A DNA stretch of 18,620 nt from Hypholoma sublateritium FD-334 SS-4 (lineage: Eukaryota > Basidiomycota > Agaricomycetes > Agaricales > Strophariaceae), in NCBI GenBank assembly GCA_000827495.1, contig KN817609.1, positions 9,028 through 27,647 on the forward strand, read 5' to 3'. Below, piece after piece: positions 9,231 through 18,620 of this stretch; the stretch's first letter is position 1, and the number at the start of each line of letters is the position of its first letter. Made by a program: the position numbers and the translations under genes. Below the pieces are notes generated by a model. It did not search any database. It saw only the letters and a list, made by a program, of their open reading frames with translations, and was not told where the DNA came from.

Positions 9231-12121
9231 CTATACAATCGCCTGTTTGTCCCATCGAATCAAAATTCGTGGCGCGGCGGCCTTGCGTCCATCCCCCTCG
9301 CCCAACCTTCTGAAAAGTTTGGGGTTCGACTTCGTATACCAGACGCGATCGGCTTGAATGTTCGGAATCCAGTACAGCCTGCGGAAGCGGGTTCGAAGTT
9401 CGGTCCGGATCGATATTAACATCTGCGTAGCCTGACCCATGTCGGAAAGCTGTGAGACAAGGACTCCCCAGGATTTATAGTATGACATGCTGCCGTAGTT
9501 TTGAGAGCTCGTCGAGACGAACGGCTGCAAGGGCCAAAACTTGTCGAAAGCAGCGGCCCATTCCTCCTGGGTCGCCTGTTTGTACTGACAGTCGCTAAAG
9601 TACTCCCGTAAACGGAGATCGCGATATGTTTCGTCAGTCACCCTGTCGCGCTGCTCGGGAGTCAGCACGCAGTATGACGCTTCCGTAGCTGATTGTCGAT
9701 TGGGGGCCTTTGCCGTGATGTCAGCGATGAACTGGTGCCATAGATTGGTGAGTCTGGTGTCAATATCGTCCGCTACAACGGCATTCTCCTCGGAGGCGTC
9801 ACTCTCGATGTCCGAGCCTTCATCTCGAGGTAGAGGTCCGAGTACGACACCGCGGGAAGCTACGTCGAAGATCTTCGTCGGCTCCATTTCCTGGGGTATC
9901 CGCGTCGCTGTTCGCCGCGTCTTGTTTGCAGTGCGGAGTGGATTACGGGCGATAACGAATTGATTTTTGAATAATACATCCGTAATGGCATCTGGACCCC
10001 TTCCGAAAATGAATTGCAGGGTCTTATGGGACACCATGGGGACTCTAGTGTCGCGAAAGCGAGGCACCACTATGCCGTTCCCCATTCGAATTTCTCGGAG
10101 AAAGACAATGCCATATGGAACGTAGGGGACTTTGGACGATCCACTGTTGCCGACGGTAGGAGGATTGGAGGCGACGATGTCGGAATCGTCTGAGACCACA
10201 GAGATGCCGTCGTCTTCGATCTCGGCCCCTTCTTCGTCGTCGTCCCCAGCCTCTTCCTCTTCCATAACGAGAGGTCGTGTACGAGTGGATATTGGGTAAA
10301 TCAGGGTGTCCAGGTCGGCATCCTCGCGCTCTACGAGAGGAAGAATCTTGTTCATCAAGTCGCGGGAACATGGCCCGTTATCTGGCGTGGAATGAAGACC
10401 GTTTAGAAACCACGGAGCGGCTGCAGTGAGGAGAAGGGCGCAGTTATTGTTCCGCAGGTTGCCGCTCCCCCTGCATTGTAGGTCAAGGATGTGAATAAAT
10501 GCATAGATTCGATAGGCTCGGAGACTCCTGCATAGATGATTAGGTCGCCGTGCAGCTATACTCAAAAATATGCTCACCACCAAACGACAGAGGGCACAGA
10601 TATCAAGCTCCTTACAAAAAGGTCGCGAACAGATTCAATGTCGATGAGAACACTGGCGGCATGTTCATACGGAACGCGGACTTCGACGCGTGCATGGCCA
10701 TTGTTTTTGTTCGATGCGTCAGTGTATAGGTCGTACAGGCCACGACAGTAAGCGTCAGCCTTGTTCTCCAATATTTCCTTTCCGGTAAGGTGTTTACCAA
10801 AATGTGTTCCCTCGGGTCGATATATGACCGATTTGTCGGTCGTATACATCTGAAGGTAGATAGCTTCGTGGGGGCCCTGCGCTCTAACGCCAGGACTGAC
10901 TCGACAACCAGCGACAGCAGTAAGATGGGACGTCAAGTCCCGGATATATTTTGAGCTGCCCGGGCTGGTGATTCTTTGAGCGTTCGAGGTATTGATAGAA
11001 AGTACGTGTTTGATGACGTGGAAGTGGTGGTCGGTTCGCCAGGCCAAGCACTCTTCCCCTCCAGATGAGATTTCAAGACCCACGTCGATCCACCAGTCAC
11101 CCCTCTCGAGACCTTCCTGTGTGATGCTGTTCTTGATGAAGAGCTCGTCGAGAGAGAGTTTCGCCGACTCCGACGACGTTCTGTGGCCGTTTGAAGCCTT
11201 GACGCCTTTGATTTGATATAGAAATATGAGGCCCTCTCCCCACGGAACACCGTTGTCGTGAAGTGCGACCCGAATGGCATCACCAAGCTCCCTTAAGAAC
11301 CACTTTCCCAAAGTCTTCGTCTGCAAAGCAAGAGTTCCATGCTTTCCGCGAGCGCGAAACAGCTCCGCTCCATATGTGGGCGGCCATTCAGCAGCTGAGG
11401 CGGGAGAGAGGGATGCAACGGCAGGGCGGAAACCCTTCTCATAAAACGTGGCGAATTCGTTTTGGTCCAGGGACGAGCTAGGACGTTGCTTGTTGTAGAG
11501 TCCTGGAATGACGGCACGGAGCATGTTGTGAGCACCGCCCCATTTCGCAATACACAGATTGGGGATGTGATGGGCGTGAACATCGTCATAGGTTCCCTGT
11601 TGAGTTAAGTCAATAAAATATATCCGCCTACAGAGTACCATACGTACATATGTGTTGGTGAAGCTACGTTTGATATGTATATTTCTTCGTAGCGTATCTT
11701 CAAGCTTGCAAACGGGATGGAGCGTTATGTCGCAGTCGAGATATACATGTTTCCCAAAGCCCAACACGCTATCGTAATCCCGAGAGGCCTTGATTCGGTC
11801 GCTGGGACCCATAGCATGCTTGATGGGATCGACCTGATACTGCTGGCCTTCGTATACGCCAGTAAGGACAAATTTACAGAAGACGTCGATCGCATCCTCG
11901 TTTTGGGCCAATCTCTTGGCGAGAACGACAAACTCTGTAATGGAAAGCGATATTACGCCCCCCTCCCCAGAGTCTACAGAAATGCGTTCTTGACCGGGGA
12001 GCTGTTCATCGTCTGGCCGACGCGGGGAGGTTTCGCATTCATCATCTTCTGACGACGCCTCATGATCAGAGAATAGAGATGCGAATTCTGATCGCGCGTC
12101 ATTCATTTCTGTATCATTCAT
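9231..12121 (-). CDS. Large uncharacterised protein, ~929 aa, three exons
   Basis: Function not recognised. Model: exon 1 is 12121-11648, exon 2 is 11596-10578, exon 3 is 10527-9231. Introns are 51 nt (GTACGT..CAACAG) and 50 nt (GTGAGC, CTAATC branch, GCAG); both junctions restore one continuous frame. The start is the first in-frame ATG (MNDTEMNDARSE). The frame is open back to about 12175, but only with non-ATG codons. The N-terminus is acidic and serine-rich (DHEASSEDDECE). Residues 159-497 look globular, with HHIPNLCIAKWG, WPPTYGAELFRARG and GDWWIDVGLEISS as distinctive stretches. Residues about 587-605 are strongly acidic (MEEEEAGDDDEEG) and divide this part from a C-terminal region with LTNLWHQFIADI and an aromatic-rich end (DKFWPLQPF, SYYKSWGVL). 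No membrane segment, signal peptide or catalytic motif is evident. It is co-oriented with the 973-aa gene and of similar size, but shows no obvious common motif. I recall related large Agaricomycete proteins; unverified. Confidence 0.75.
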
Positions 12122-12190
12122 GACGGGCGAAGTGCAGGAGGGATAACGGTTGGAGGGCGGTATATTGAATGACAAGTTATTTACAGTACG

Positions 12191-12457
12191 ATGTGGTGGA
12201 GGCCCCCGATATCGAGAGGCCCGAAAGAGAGCGAAATGGAGACTAGCGGGGATTCGTTAGGTGACGGGCCCAATAATGGACATGTAAGACACGTACGGAG
12301 CTGGGTAAAGATCGCAGCCGAATCAGAGATATGCGAGATACAGCAGATAAGACTCCGGCTCTTGCAGGCACGGGAGGCAGAAGATAGATCCCCTCGGTGG
12401 GGCCTGCGCATCGATGGTGGAGCGAATGCTAAATCAACGGAGCCACATGGTCAGTGA
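12191..12457 (+). CDS. Possible small ORF divergent from the 929-aa gene
   Basis: An 88-codon plus-strand frame with ATGs at 12191 and 12236, starting 70-115 bp from the opposing ATG of the minus-strand gene. The segment EIQQIRLRLLQAREAED is charged and helix-forming, unlike the repeat-derived frames nearby. It could be a small gene, an exon of a longer plus-strand gene (a GTCAGT donor-like site lies near its end), or simply the 5' leader region of the divergent gene. No homologue is recognised. Confidence 0.25.
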   Translation: MWWRPPISRGPKESEMETSGDSLGDGPNNGHVRHVRSWVKIAAESEICEIQQIRLRLLQAREAEDRSPRWGLRIDGGANAKSTEPHGQ

Positions 12458-12518
12458 GAAGGCGAGGTAGAAATCGATTACATTGATATACCTCATGAAG
12501 ACATATAGAAAACGGAGA

Positions 12519-12668
12519 GCGTTCCGCGGCGGCGTTTGAGGCCCAAGGGTCCCGTTTCAACTTCCTGGTGGCCTGGTCATCGTCCTGGGCGTCGCCGAAG
12601 AAAGGTACTAGAAGCTGGAAATAGTACCGCGGCGTCGGAATGGCGTCCTGGGGCCCGCACGCTGGTAG
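12519..12668 (+). repeat. Diverged tandem copy of the inverted-repeat module
   Basis: This stretch aligns by eye with the start of the adjacent arm (12669-12865). Shared blocks occur in the same order: CGTTCCGYGGCG, AAGGGTCYCG, TCGTCCTGGGCG, GAAGAAA or GAGGAAA, and GCGTCCTGGGRCCCGCACG. It is a tandem, more decayed module in the same orientation. There is no counterpart beyond the outer end of the right arm, so it was not part of the duplicated 525 bp. Confidence 0.55.
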
Positions 12669-13193
12669 GAGCGGAACACGTTCCGTGGCGCCGTCGGGTG
12701 TGGCCAAAGGGTCTCGTCCCGGCGTTTACTTGTCGTGGTCTTCGTCCTGGGCGCCGAGGAAAAGCCATACAAGACGCCTGAGATATGACTCCGGCGTCTG
12801 TAAGGACAGGACGCAGGAGATATGACTCCTGCGTCCTGGGACCCGCACGATGGTGGTGGCGGGTCGAGAGCCTTCGAATTGGAAATTGATCGCTACGCGT
12901 GACGCATTGTTTGGTCGCGGCTGCGAACACAAACAATGGACTTAGATCCATTTCGAATCTCTCGACACGCCACCATCGCGCGGGTCCCAGAACGCCGGAG
13001 TCATATCTCCTGCGTACTGTCCTTACGGACGCCAGAGTTATATCTCAGGCGTCTTGTGAGTGTACGCATCGACGCCCAGGACGAAGACTCAGACGATGGT
13101 CCTCGGCGCCGACACCGAATAGATCAGTTTCGAATCTGTTGACGCGCCCGCGCGCATTCCAGGACGACGGGGTATTATCTCCTGCGTTCTGTC
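12669..13193 (+). repeat. 525-bp inverted repeat, left arm
   Basis: Reverse-complementary to 14892-15416 with equal length and near-identity. Two 68-aa shadow frames translate identically in both arms, and I found one mismatch by eye (12678, A against the right-arm base at 15407). The arm is internally symmetric: 12738-12876 is an imperfect inverted copy of 12952-13090. Its elements are a TCTTCGTCCTGGGCG box, AGACGCCTGAGATATGACTC, a palindromic AGGAGATATGACTCCT, CCTGGGACCCGC, then TTCGAA. The ~75-bp centre contains CATTGTTTG and CAAACAATG facing each other. A partial third module follows at about 13128-13193. No gene is called here; the open frames are products of the symmetry. Confidence 0.9.
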
Positions 13194-14891
13194 CACGAAG
13201 ACATCGAATCACCTCTAATATCTCATGTATCCTTTTGATCAGACTCGGCACGCTGCACGATAATTTGGATGCCATTCTCCACCGAGCCGAACTATCCCGC
13301 CAGCATAAATAATGTATCAATACTATCCCCTACGGCTGCGCTTTGTCCCAAATACGCAACCGTGATCTGCAATCTAAGCATTAACTCCAACATCCCCATC
13401 AAGTAGGTCTGTGTATTATGCCCTACCTCTGACCGTCACCTTGGCACCTTTCGTCATTAATGTGTCATCCCCACCGTCTTCTAACAGTGCGCCTCGAGGA
13501 CTGCAATCTAGGGGGCGTTTACATCGCCATGCCTTTTATTGGGCCTCCATGACCTTTATCTTCGGCCGATAAATGAGGGCGGATCTCATTTTCCCCTCTC
13601 AGAATATTCGTTGCTTCCCGCGAGCTTCTTGAAGCTGCATATGCGAGGTGTTTCGTGTGTATTCATACCTACCTTGTAAAGAAATATACCGAAATTCACC
13701 ATATACTATGCGAACTAAAGTTTTAAGGGATAATCGTGCATGATTGTAGAGTCAGAATGGGCGGAATAAATATGTTGAAGATGCCAGAGTAAAGATATTG
13801 ACACGAAAACTCAATAGAAATACTCAGAATCGAAGAGGAAAAAGGCCCTCCACCATAGGACATGCGCCTACCTCAAACTTGCCTCAAACGGATGATACAG
13901 CTTCATGCTATGTGCGCGCCGCAAAGGCAGGGAGTTCTCGGAGAATTTAACTATAGGATGAAATGTAAATATATATTATAATCCGTATAGCCATTGCGAC
14001 AGGTTCAAGATATTACAGGCGAAATACAAAATATGTTTAAGATGTAGTTTACTTGGTGTGGGGGGCATGCACATTTTGGCGAAGGGCGCCTTGTTCCTGG
14101 AAAGCTATAACGGCAACTGTCATGTATATTTTTCACGACCTAATTTGTTCAGATATGATATCCTGCCCAAAACGATCGCGTGAGGCGCGTAGTACGAGCC
14201 CTCTTCGAATGGACGCGGCAAGCCCGAGGAGTCCATTCCAATGAATATCAGATATCATGAAGAATGAGATGTCTGTGTTGTTATAAACTAGGCGAACCAC
14301 GCTGTAGGAATCTCACGAATACCGTATCGGGGACCGTATATTCACAAATTTATTTAGACGATTATAATATCAAATCTTACAAGTAACGCAGGGCAGCGCG
14401 GTGACTGAAATATCAAGGACTCGGAACGGGAGGACTGATTTAGACGAATCATTGAGCCGCTGAATAAGAGCGGAGGGTCAGACTACTGGAGTAATAGGAG
14501 AGATAGAGCCGTACGGGGAAGATGATGGCGACAGCCTATCAGTGTGTTATCTCGTGGTATGGTGTATGGAGCCAAGGAAATGTACTGAGGTGATGATTAG
14601 TGCGTAACAGAACGAATGCGGTGTGAACATGCAAACGTACGAAAATAACAAGTTCAAGATCCCGATTCTGGGATAGCTAGAGATATCGACACCTGAGGTA
14701 GGCTGTCGACCAAAATGAGACAGTAATTCTAAAGTCAACAGAAACAGCGAAGGCAGATGAGCGGGAGAATTTATCAAGTGAACGAAGGCCAAACCTCATG
14801 GGCAGTAGATAGCATGCATATCAGTGAAATTCCTACGCGGCGTGGGTTCTCTATACCCGGATTCAGAATATATGACTGCGGTGTCTGTAGA
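13194..14891. other. 1.7-kb non-coding spacer between inverted-repeat arms
   Basis: This is visibly more A/T-rich than the arms and genes (for example AAATGTAAATATATATTATA near 13963). The longest open frames are 63-81 codons with no recognisable content. No transposase, RNA gene or tandem repeat was seen. At its right end (about 14868-14891) a few bases of the repeat module continue inward beyond the arm, which is not mirrored on the left. Confidence 0.6.
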
Positions 14892-15416
14892 GACAGAACG
14901 CAGGAGATAATACCCCGTCGTCCTGGAATGCGCGCGGGCGCGTCAACAGATTCGAAACTGATCTATTCGGTGTCGGCGCCGAGGACCATCGTCTGAGTCT
15001 TCGTCCTGGGCGTCGATGCGTACACTCACAAGACGCCTGAGATATAACTCTGGCGTCCGTAAGGACAGTACGCAGGAGATATGACTCCGGCGTTCTGGGA
15101 CCCGCGCGATGGTGGCGTGTCGAGAGATTCGAAATGGATCTAAGTCCATTGTTTGTGTTCGCAGCCGCGACCAAACAATGCGTCACGCGTAGCGATCAAT
15201 TTCCAATTCGAAGGCTCTCGACCCGCCACCACCATCGTGCGGGTCCCAGGACGCAGGAGTCATATCTCCTGCGTCCTGTCCTTACAGACGCCGGAGTCAT
15301 ATCTCAGGCGTCTTGTATGGCTTTTCCTCGGCGCCCAGGACGAAGACCACGACAAGTAAACGCCGGGACGAGACCCTTTGGCCACACCCGACGGCGCCAC
15401 GGAACGCGTTCCGCTC
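14892..15416 (-). repeat. 525-bp inverted repeat, right arm
   Basis: Reverse complement of the left arm at 12669-13193, with the same nested modules in mirrored order. The outer boundary is sharp: CCGCTC at 15411-15416 matches the left arm, and similarity stops after it. The flanking bases on the two sides show no target-site duplication that I can see. Arm identity is far higher than identity between modules within an arm, so the arm duplication is much younger than the module array, or the arms are kept identical by gene conversion. Confidence 0.9.
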
Positions 15417-15857
15417 GTCCCCCACGACAACGGCTGGATGTGACCCCTGGGCTCCTTGCTACGGATCGTAAAGCCTTCAAATTGCTTGATATCTGCATCG
15501 GGTATGTTCTCCATCTCGTGCCCTGTCCCTCAACTTGACCATGTGTCTTCGGTAGATAGCAGCCTACCATTCATGTCAGTCTCCTAGAACCGGAACGATG
15601 CGGCGCGACGTCCGCTTTCCATGCTGCTCCGTATGTCCTTATATCTGCCATATTGCTCCCCTTCGCTGACACACCGGCTTCCAGTGTCTCCATTCATCAT
15701 CTGGATCGGTTCATCTCTCCGCTTTGCCGAATTCTGCGGCGCCCGCGCTGCCTTTCGTTAGCTGTTATCATATCTAGTCGAATGATCATTTCGTTATCGG
15801 CTTATATACATAGTTCCCCCCCCTAAGTTTCTGAAGACCCGCTTCACATTCCTCGAA
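15417..15857 (+). promoter_or_regulatory. Upstream region of the SNF2-like gene
   Basis: 441 bp between the inverted repeat and the helicase ATG. A CTTATATACATAG TATA-like element lies at about 15801-15813, roughly 50 bp before the ATG, followed by a C-run and a pyrimidine-rich stretch, which fits a fungal core promoter. A minus-strand ATG frame from 15514 (MENIPDADIKQFEGF) runs into the right arm; it may be a gene fragment cut by the repeat but is too short to call. Confidence 0.35.
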
Positions 15858-18620
15858 ATGCCAACGCAAACTATCGCCAGCGCTCTCCTCAAATTATACC
15901 AGCTAGGGATCTGGGACCTTCCAACTTGGCAGGACCTCACTGGAACCTTCCTCAACTTCCATGACCCTACAGTCTCTGTGCTTCCGAAGGGTTGGAGCGC
16001 TGCCGACTTGGCCAACGTCAGATCTTTCTACGACCAGTACTGCGCGAAGCCCACCGAGGATGCCAAAATTGCTTTCGCCAGTAGCAATCGTGGAACTACT
16101 CTTCCTGGGCGGAAGAAATGGCAGACATGGGTAACTTCAATGTGCAAAACCGCGAAGATTCACGAGAAGATTGCGGCTTGCTTCTCTTCCGCCAACTGCC
16201 ACCCGGCCGACATTGAGGTGGATTCCCGAAAGAATGGAGGTCCAACTTATATCCCTTACTGCGTTGACGACATCGCTCTCCAACTTCTGGGCTCGGAGAC
16301 ATTGGATGAAAACGGCCGCTTGCTCATTCGCTACCGGCTTCCTCTGCAAGCGATCGCACAATGTACTTGGTACAACCTCACGAGGCGTCTCGACCGCGCG
16401 CAGGGTAGATTCGACACGCTCGAAGGCCAGGTACTCGCGGCCTTTAACGGTAAGCATGCCGAACGTTAATGATTTATTATTGCTAAATTTCTATTGTAAT
16501 AAACAGGACTGAACCAAAGTAAATTGACCAGAGCCCAAGTCGCTTCCGTGATTCGAGCTGTGGCAAGATGGCGTAACGTCGCCGAACTTATTAACACCGC
16601 CGAGACCATGGATAGGGTGGAGCACATGGAGAGTGAGCTCGAGCGATTGATGCAGGAGCTGGGCGCAGAGGTCACGACCAAGAAGAAGAAGAAGAAAAAA
16701 TCAACCTCGTCTCGTGAGTCATTCGGTCTTCCACAATTTCACACTCTGATTCGTTCGCCGCAGCCCTATTCAAGTTATCTAACGAAATGATCAAATCGCT
16801 GGCGACGGACGACAATGTGCAAGCGATTATGAACATGTACCGAGAGTTTTTCGATAATCCCGAGACTTCTGGAAACGATGCTCCCATTATCGAATATCAC
16901 CAAAACGTCCTCGGCCCTTTGGAACAGTCGGCGAATGGCGGCGACACCGGCGTAGAATATGAAGCTAGGATGAGCCCTACCCAGCTGGCCGAGAATCTTG
17001 GGTTCATCCAAGGCATCCCATTCTCTTTCAACAACCATCGTCGTATAGATGGTCTCAACCCTTGGACATCTCCCCAGGCCTTCGTCGAAAACGAGGAAAA
17101 CATTCCCTTCCTTTTGAACCTCGACCTTCACTGGCACCAACTCGTCGGCGTCCACGCTATAATCAGGAGATGTTTCTCAGAGAAGCCCTCTCTCAATCGA
17201 TGTACAGGAGTGCTCGTATCCGATGAAGTTGGGCTTGGGAAAACGTATCAGGCAGCAACCGTCGTAGCCTTCCTAGCAGACGCCGCCATCCGGCAGATAG
17301 CAATTGTCCAGGTCATCCCCCCGATACTGAGTAAGTAGCAGCCCTTTGAATGCATGAACTCTTTTCTCACTTACATTCCAGGAGAGCGGCCATATCTGGG
17401 AGGCGAAAAGCACATTCCCCACCTCCCACATCTTATCGTCGTCCCTGGAACGCTCATGTCGCAATGGATCGACGAAATCCGCACTCTCTTCGCCCCGAAG
17501 GGAATTGACATACTCACGTATCCCATGGCGAAGGATGAACGACAGTTTTTTTGGGGACCCAATGGCCCTTTCACAGCAACTAATCACAGCCCATCATCTA
17601 TCATAATCTTCGTAACTCAGTCGGTCAGTGTATACTAAATCTACGAGTCGTTTATGTGCTTATACATATACAGACTCTGCAAAAAGAGTACGGCGAACTG
17701 TACTCGAAGAAATCCAAACTCGGCGGCGCCGACCTTCCATGGGCCCAGCCAGAGTTGCTTCGCAGCGTAACCCCAGAACGTCTTGCGTGTTCTCTGTTCG
17801 GCCAACGTTTTCTGTCTGGTATAATAGACGAGGCCCACACCTATCGGAACAACGGGCTCAAACACACAGCGGTGCTCACTCTCCTTTCCAAATGCATCGT
17901 ACGCATGCCTCTGACCGCGACTCCACTTCAAACTTCCACAAAGGTTAGCAAACGGTAGCCTCGATCTCCATTTCCTCCTTACTGATCCTTTTGTCAGGAC
18001 CTCGCCGCCATGGGTCGTTTGACGGGTATTCCTCATTTCTTTACTCACGAAGCCTGGAACGAAGAGAAGGAGGACGCTCGTGAGCTGCGTCTCGCGCGCA
18101 AAGAGCTTCCCGACGGTTATGACCCGCTGAAGGACGACGATTCCGAACGAGATGTCGTCAAACTCAAACAAGTTGAGATCGCTCGTCGCATGTACGCAAA
18201 TTCAGAAGGCCACGTCATTCGTCGCACTAGGAACAGCCTGGATTACAAAGGAGTCCCTCTCATTCCCCTCCCACTTCTTACGACAGAATACGTTTATCTT
18301 GACTTGACGGAGCGCGAACTTGGAATAATTACAGACCATGGTAGCTCTCTCCAAGAGAAGTAAGTCACCGTAATTGGTTGTTTCACTACAATTTCTGACA
18401 GCCATGTTTCCAGCGTCGAAATGTCGAATATGTCGTCGAAGCTGACGACGCGCGGGTTCTACATAGAGTACCGGACCTCCGTCATGTTTGCTCGTGAAGA
18501 CCCGGAAGAAGCAATCCCCTATTTCAACTCTCTCGAAGAATGGGAGCCTGTCAAGTCCACGAAGCTCGATACCGCAGCCCGACTCTGCCAATATTTTCTA
18601 CAGAGAGATGGACTCCCCGT
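15858..18620 (+). CDS. SNF2-like DEAH helicase/ATPase, 5' part
   Basis: ATP-driven DNA translocase of the SNF2 branch of superfamily 2, expected in the nucleus acting on chromatin or DNA. Model exons: 15858-16449, 16507-16713, 16764-17330, 17382-17623, 17674-17943, 17998-18359 and 18414 to the edge. The six introns are 50-57 nt and every junction keeps the frame, giving about 815 aa before the window ends. Motif I is DEVGLGKT (residues 420-427), preceded by HWHQLVGVHAI; motif Ia is IVVPGTLMSQW (474-484); motif II is IIDEAHTYRN (DEAH at 588-591); motif III is LTATPLQ (616-622). The RecA-like C-terminal helicase lobe lies off the edge. The first ~265 residues are not a domain I recognise and end in a run of seven lysines. 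The fourth intron uses a weaker GTCAGT donor, and the last intron could instead end at 18401 (42 nt), adding four residues. It is not clear which SNF2 subfamily this is. Confidence 0.88.

Noticed and set aside
12577..13312. Open frames of 68-137 codons in both inverted-repeat arms
   Set aside because: The same peptides appear in both arms only because the DNA is duplicated; several frames are open on both strands at once, and no domain or splice logic supports them.
12669..15416. Complete DNA transposon with its own transposase
   Set aside because: The 1.7-kb centre has no frame longer than about 81 codons and no DDE-type or other recombinase motif, so at most it is non-autonomous.

Overview
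The window looks like a subtelomeric piece of a basidiomycete (Agaricomycete-type) chromosome. Four observations support this. Protein genes are split by very short introns (49-59 nt) with GTAAGY, GTACGT or GTGAGY donors, CTRAY-like branch sites and YAG acceptors. C-rich telomere-like tracts (CCCTAA type) lie at the left edge and near 0.89 kb. One predicted protein is a fungal TET/JBP-type 2-oxoglutarate dioxygenase. The non-coding parts are crowded with short palindromic and inverted repeats. No rRNA, tRNA or CRISPR was seen.

Layout. 1-1.65 kb: low-quality (several N) subtelomeric DNA with telomere-like tracts, TCC-loop micro-hairpins, and seven copies of a 19-bp perfect or near-perfect palindrome embedded in a degenerate tandem array. 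1.65-12.1 kb: three multi-exon genes, all on the minus strand: a TET/JBP-like dioxygenase, a large uncharacterised protein of about 973 aa, and, beyond a 2.4-kb gene-poor stretch, another large uncharacterised protein of about 929 aa. The gene-poor stretch (6.8-9.2 kb) holds at least ten copies of a degenerate ~25-30 bp repeat in both orientations plus four more copies of the palindrome. 12.2-12.5 kb: a weak small plus-strand ORF. 12.5-15.4 kb: a 525-bp, almost identical inverted repeat around a 1.7-kb non-coding spacer. Each arm is itself a nested inverted repeat of one module. 15.86 kb to the end: the 5' seven exons of a plus-strand SNF2-like helicase gene, cut by the window edge.

How it fits together. 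The dioxygenase should act on modified cytosine or thymine bases, and the SNF2-like ATPase should remodel chromatin or DNA. Together they suggest subtelomeric, mobile-element-rich chromatin. The two large proteins contain no catalytic domain I can name; I believe they belong to families expanded in Agaricomycetes, but that is from memory and needs a search. Gene models were built by hand from splice signals and reading frame. The frame closes exactly across every splice junction chosen for the 973-aa, 929-aa and SNF2 models, which is the main evidence for those exons.
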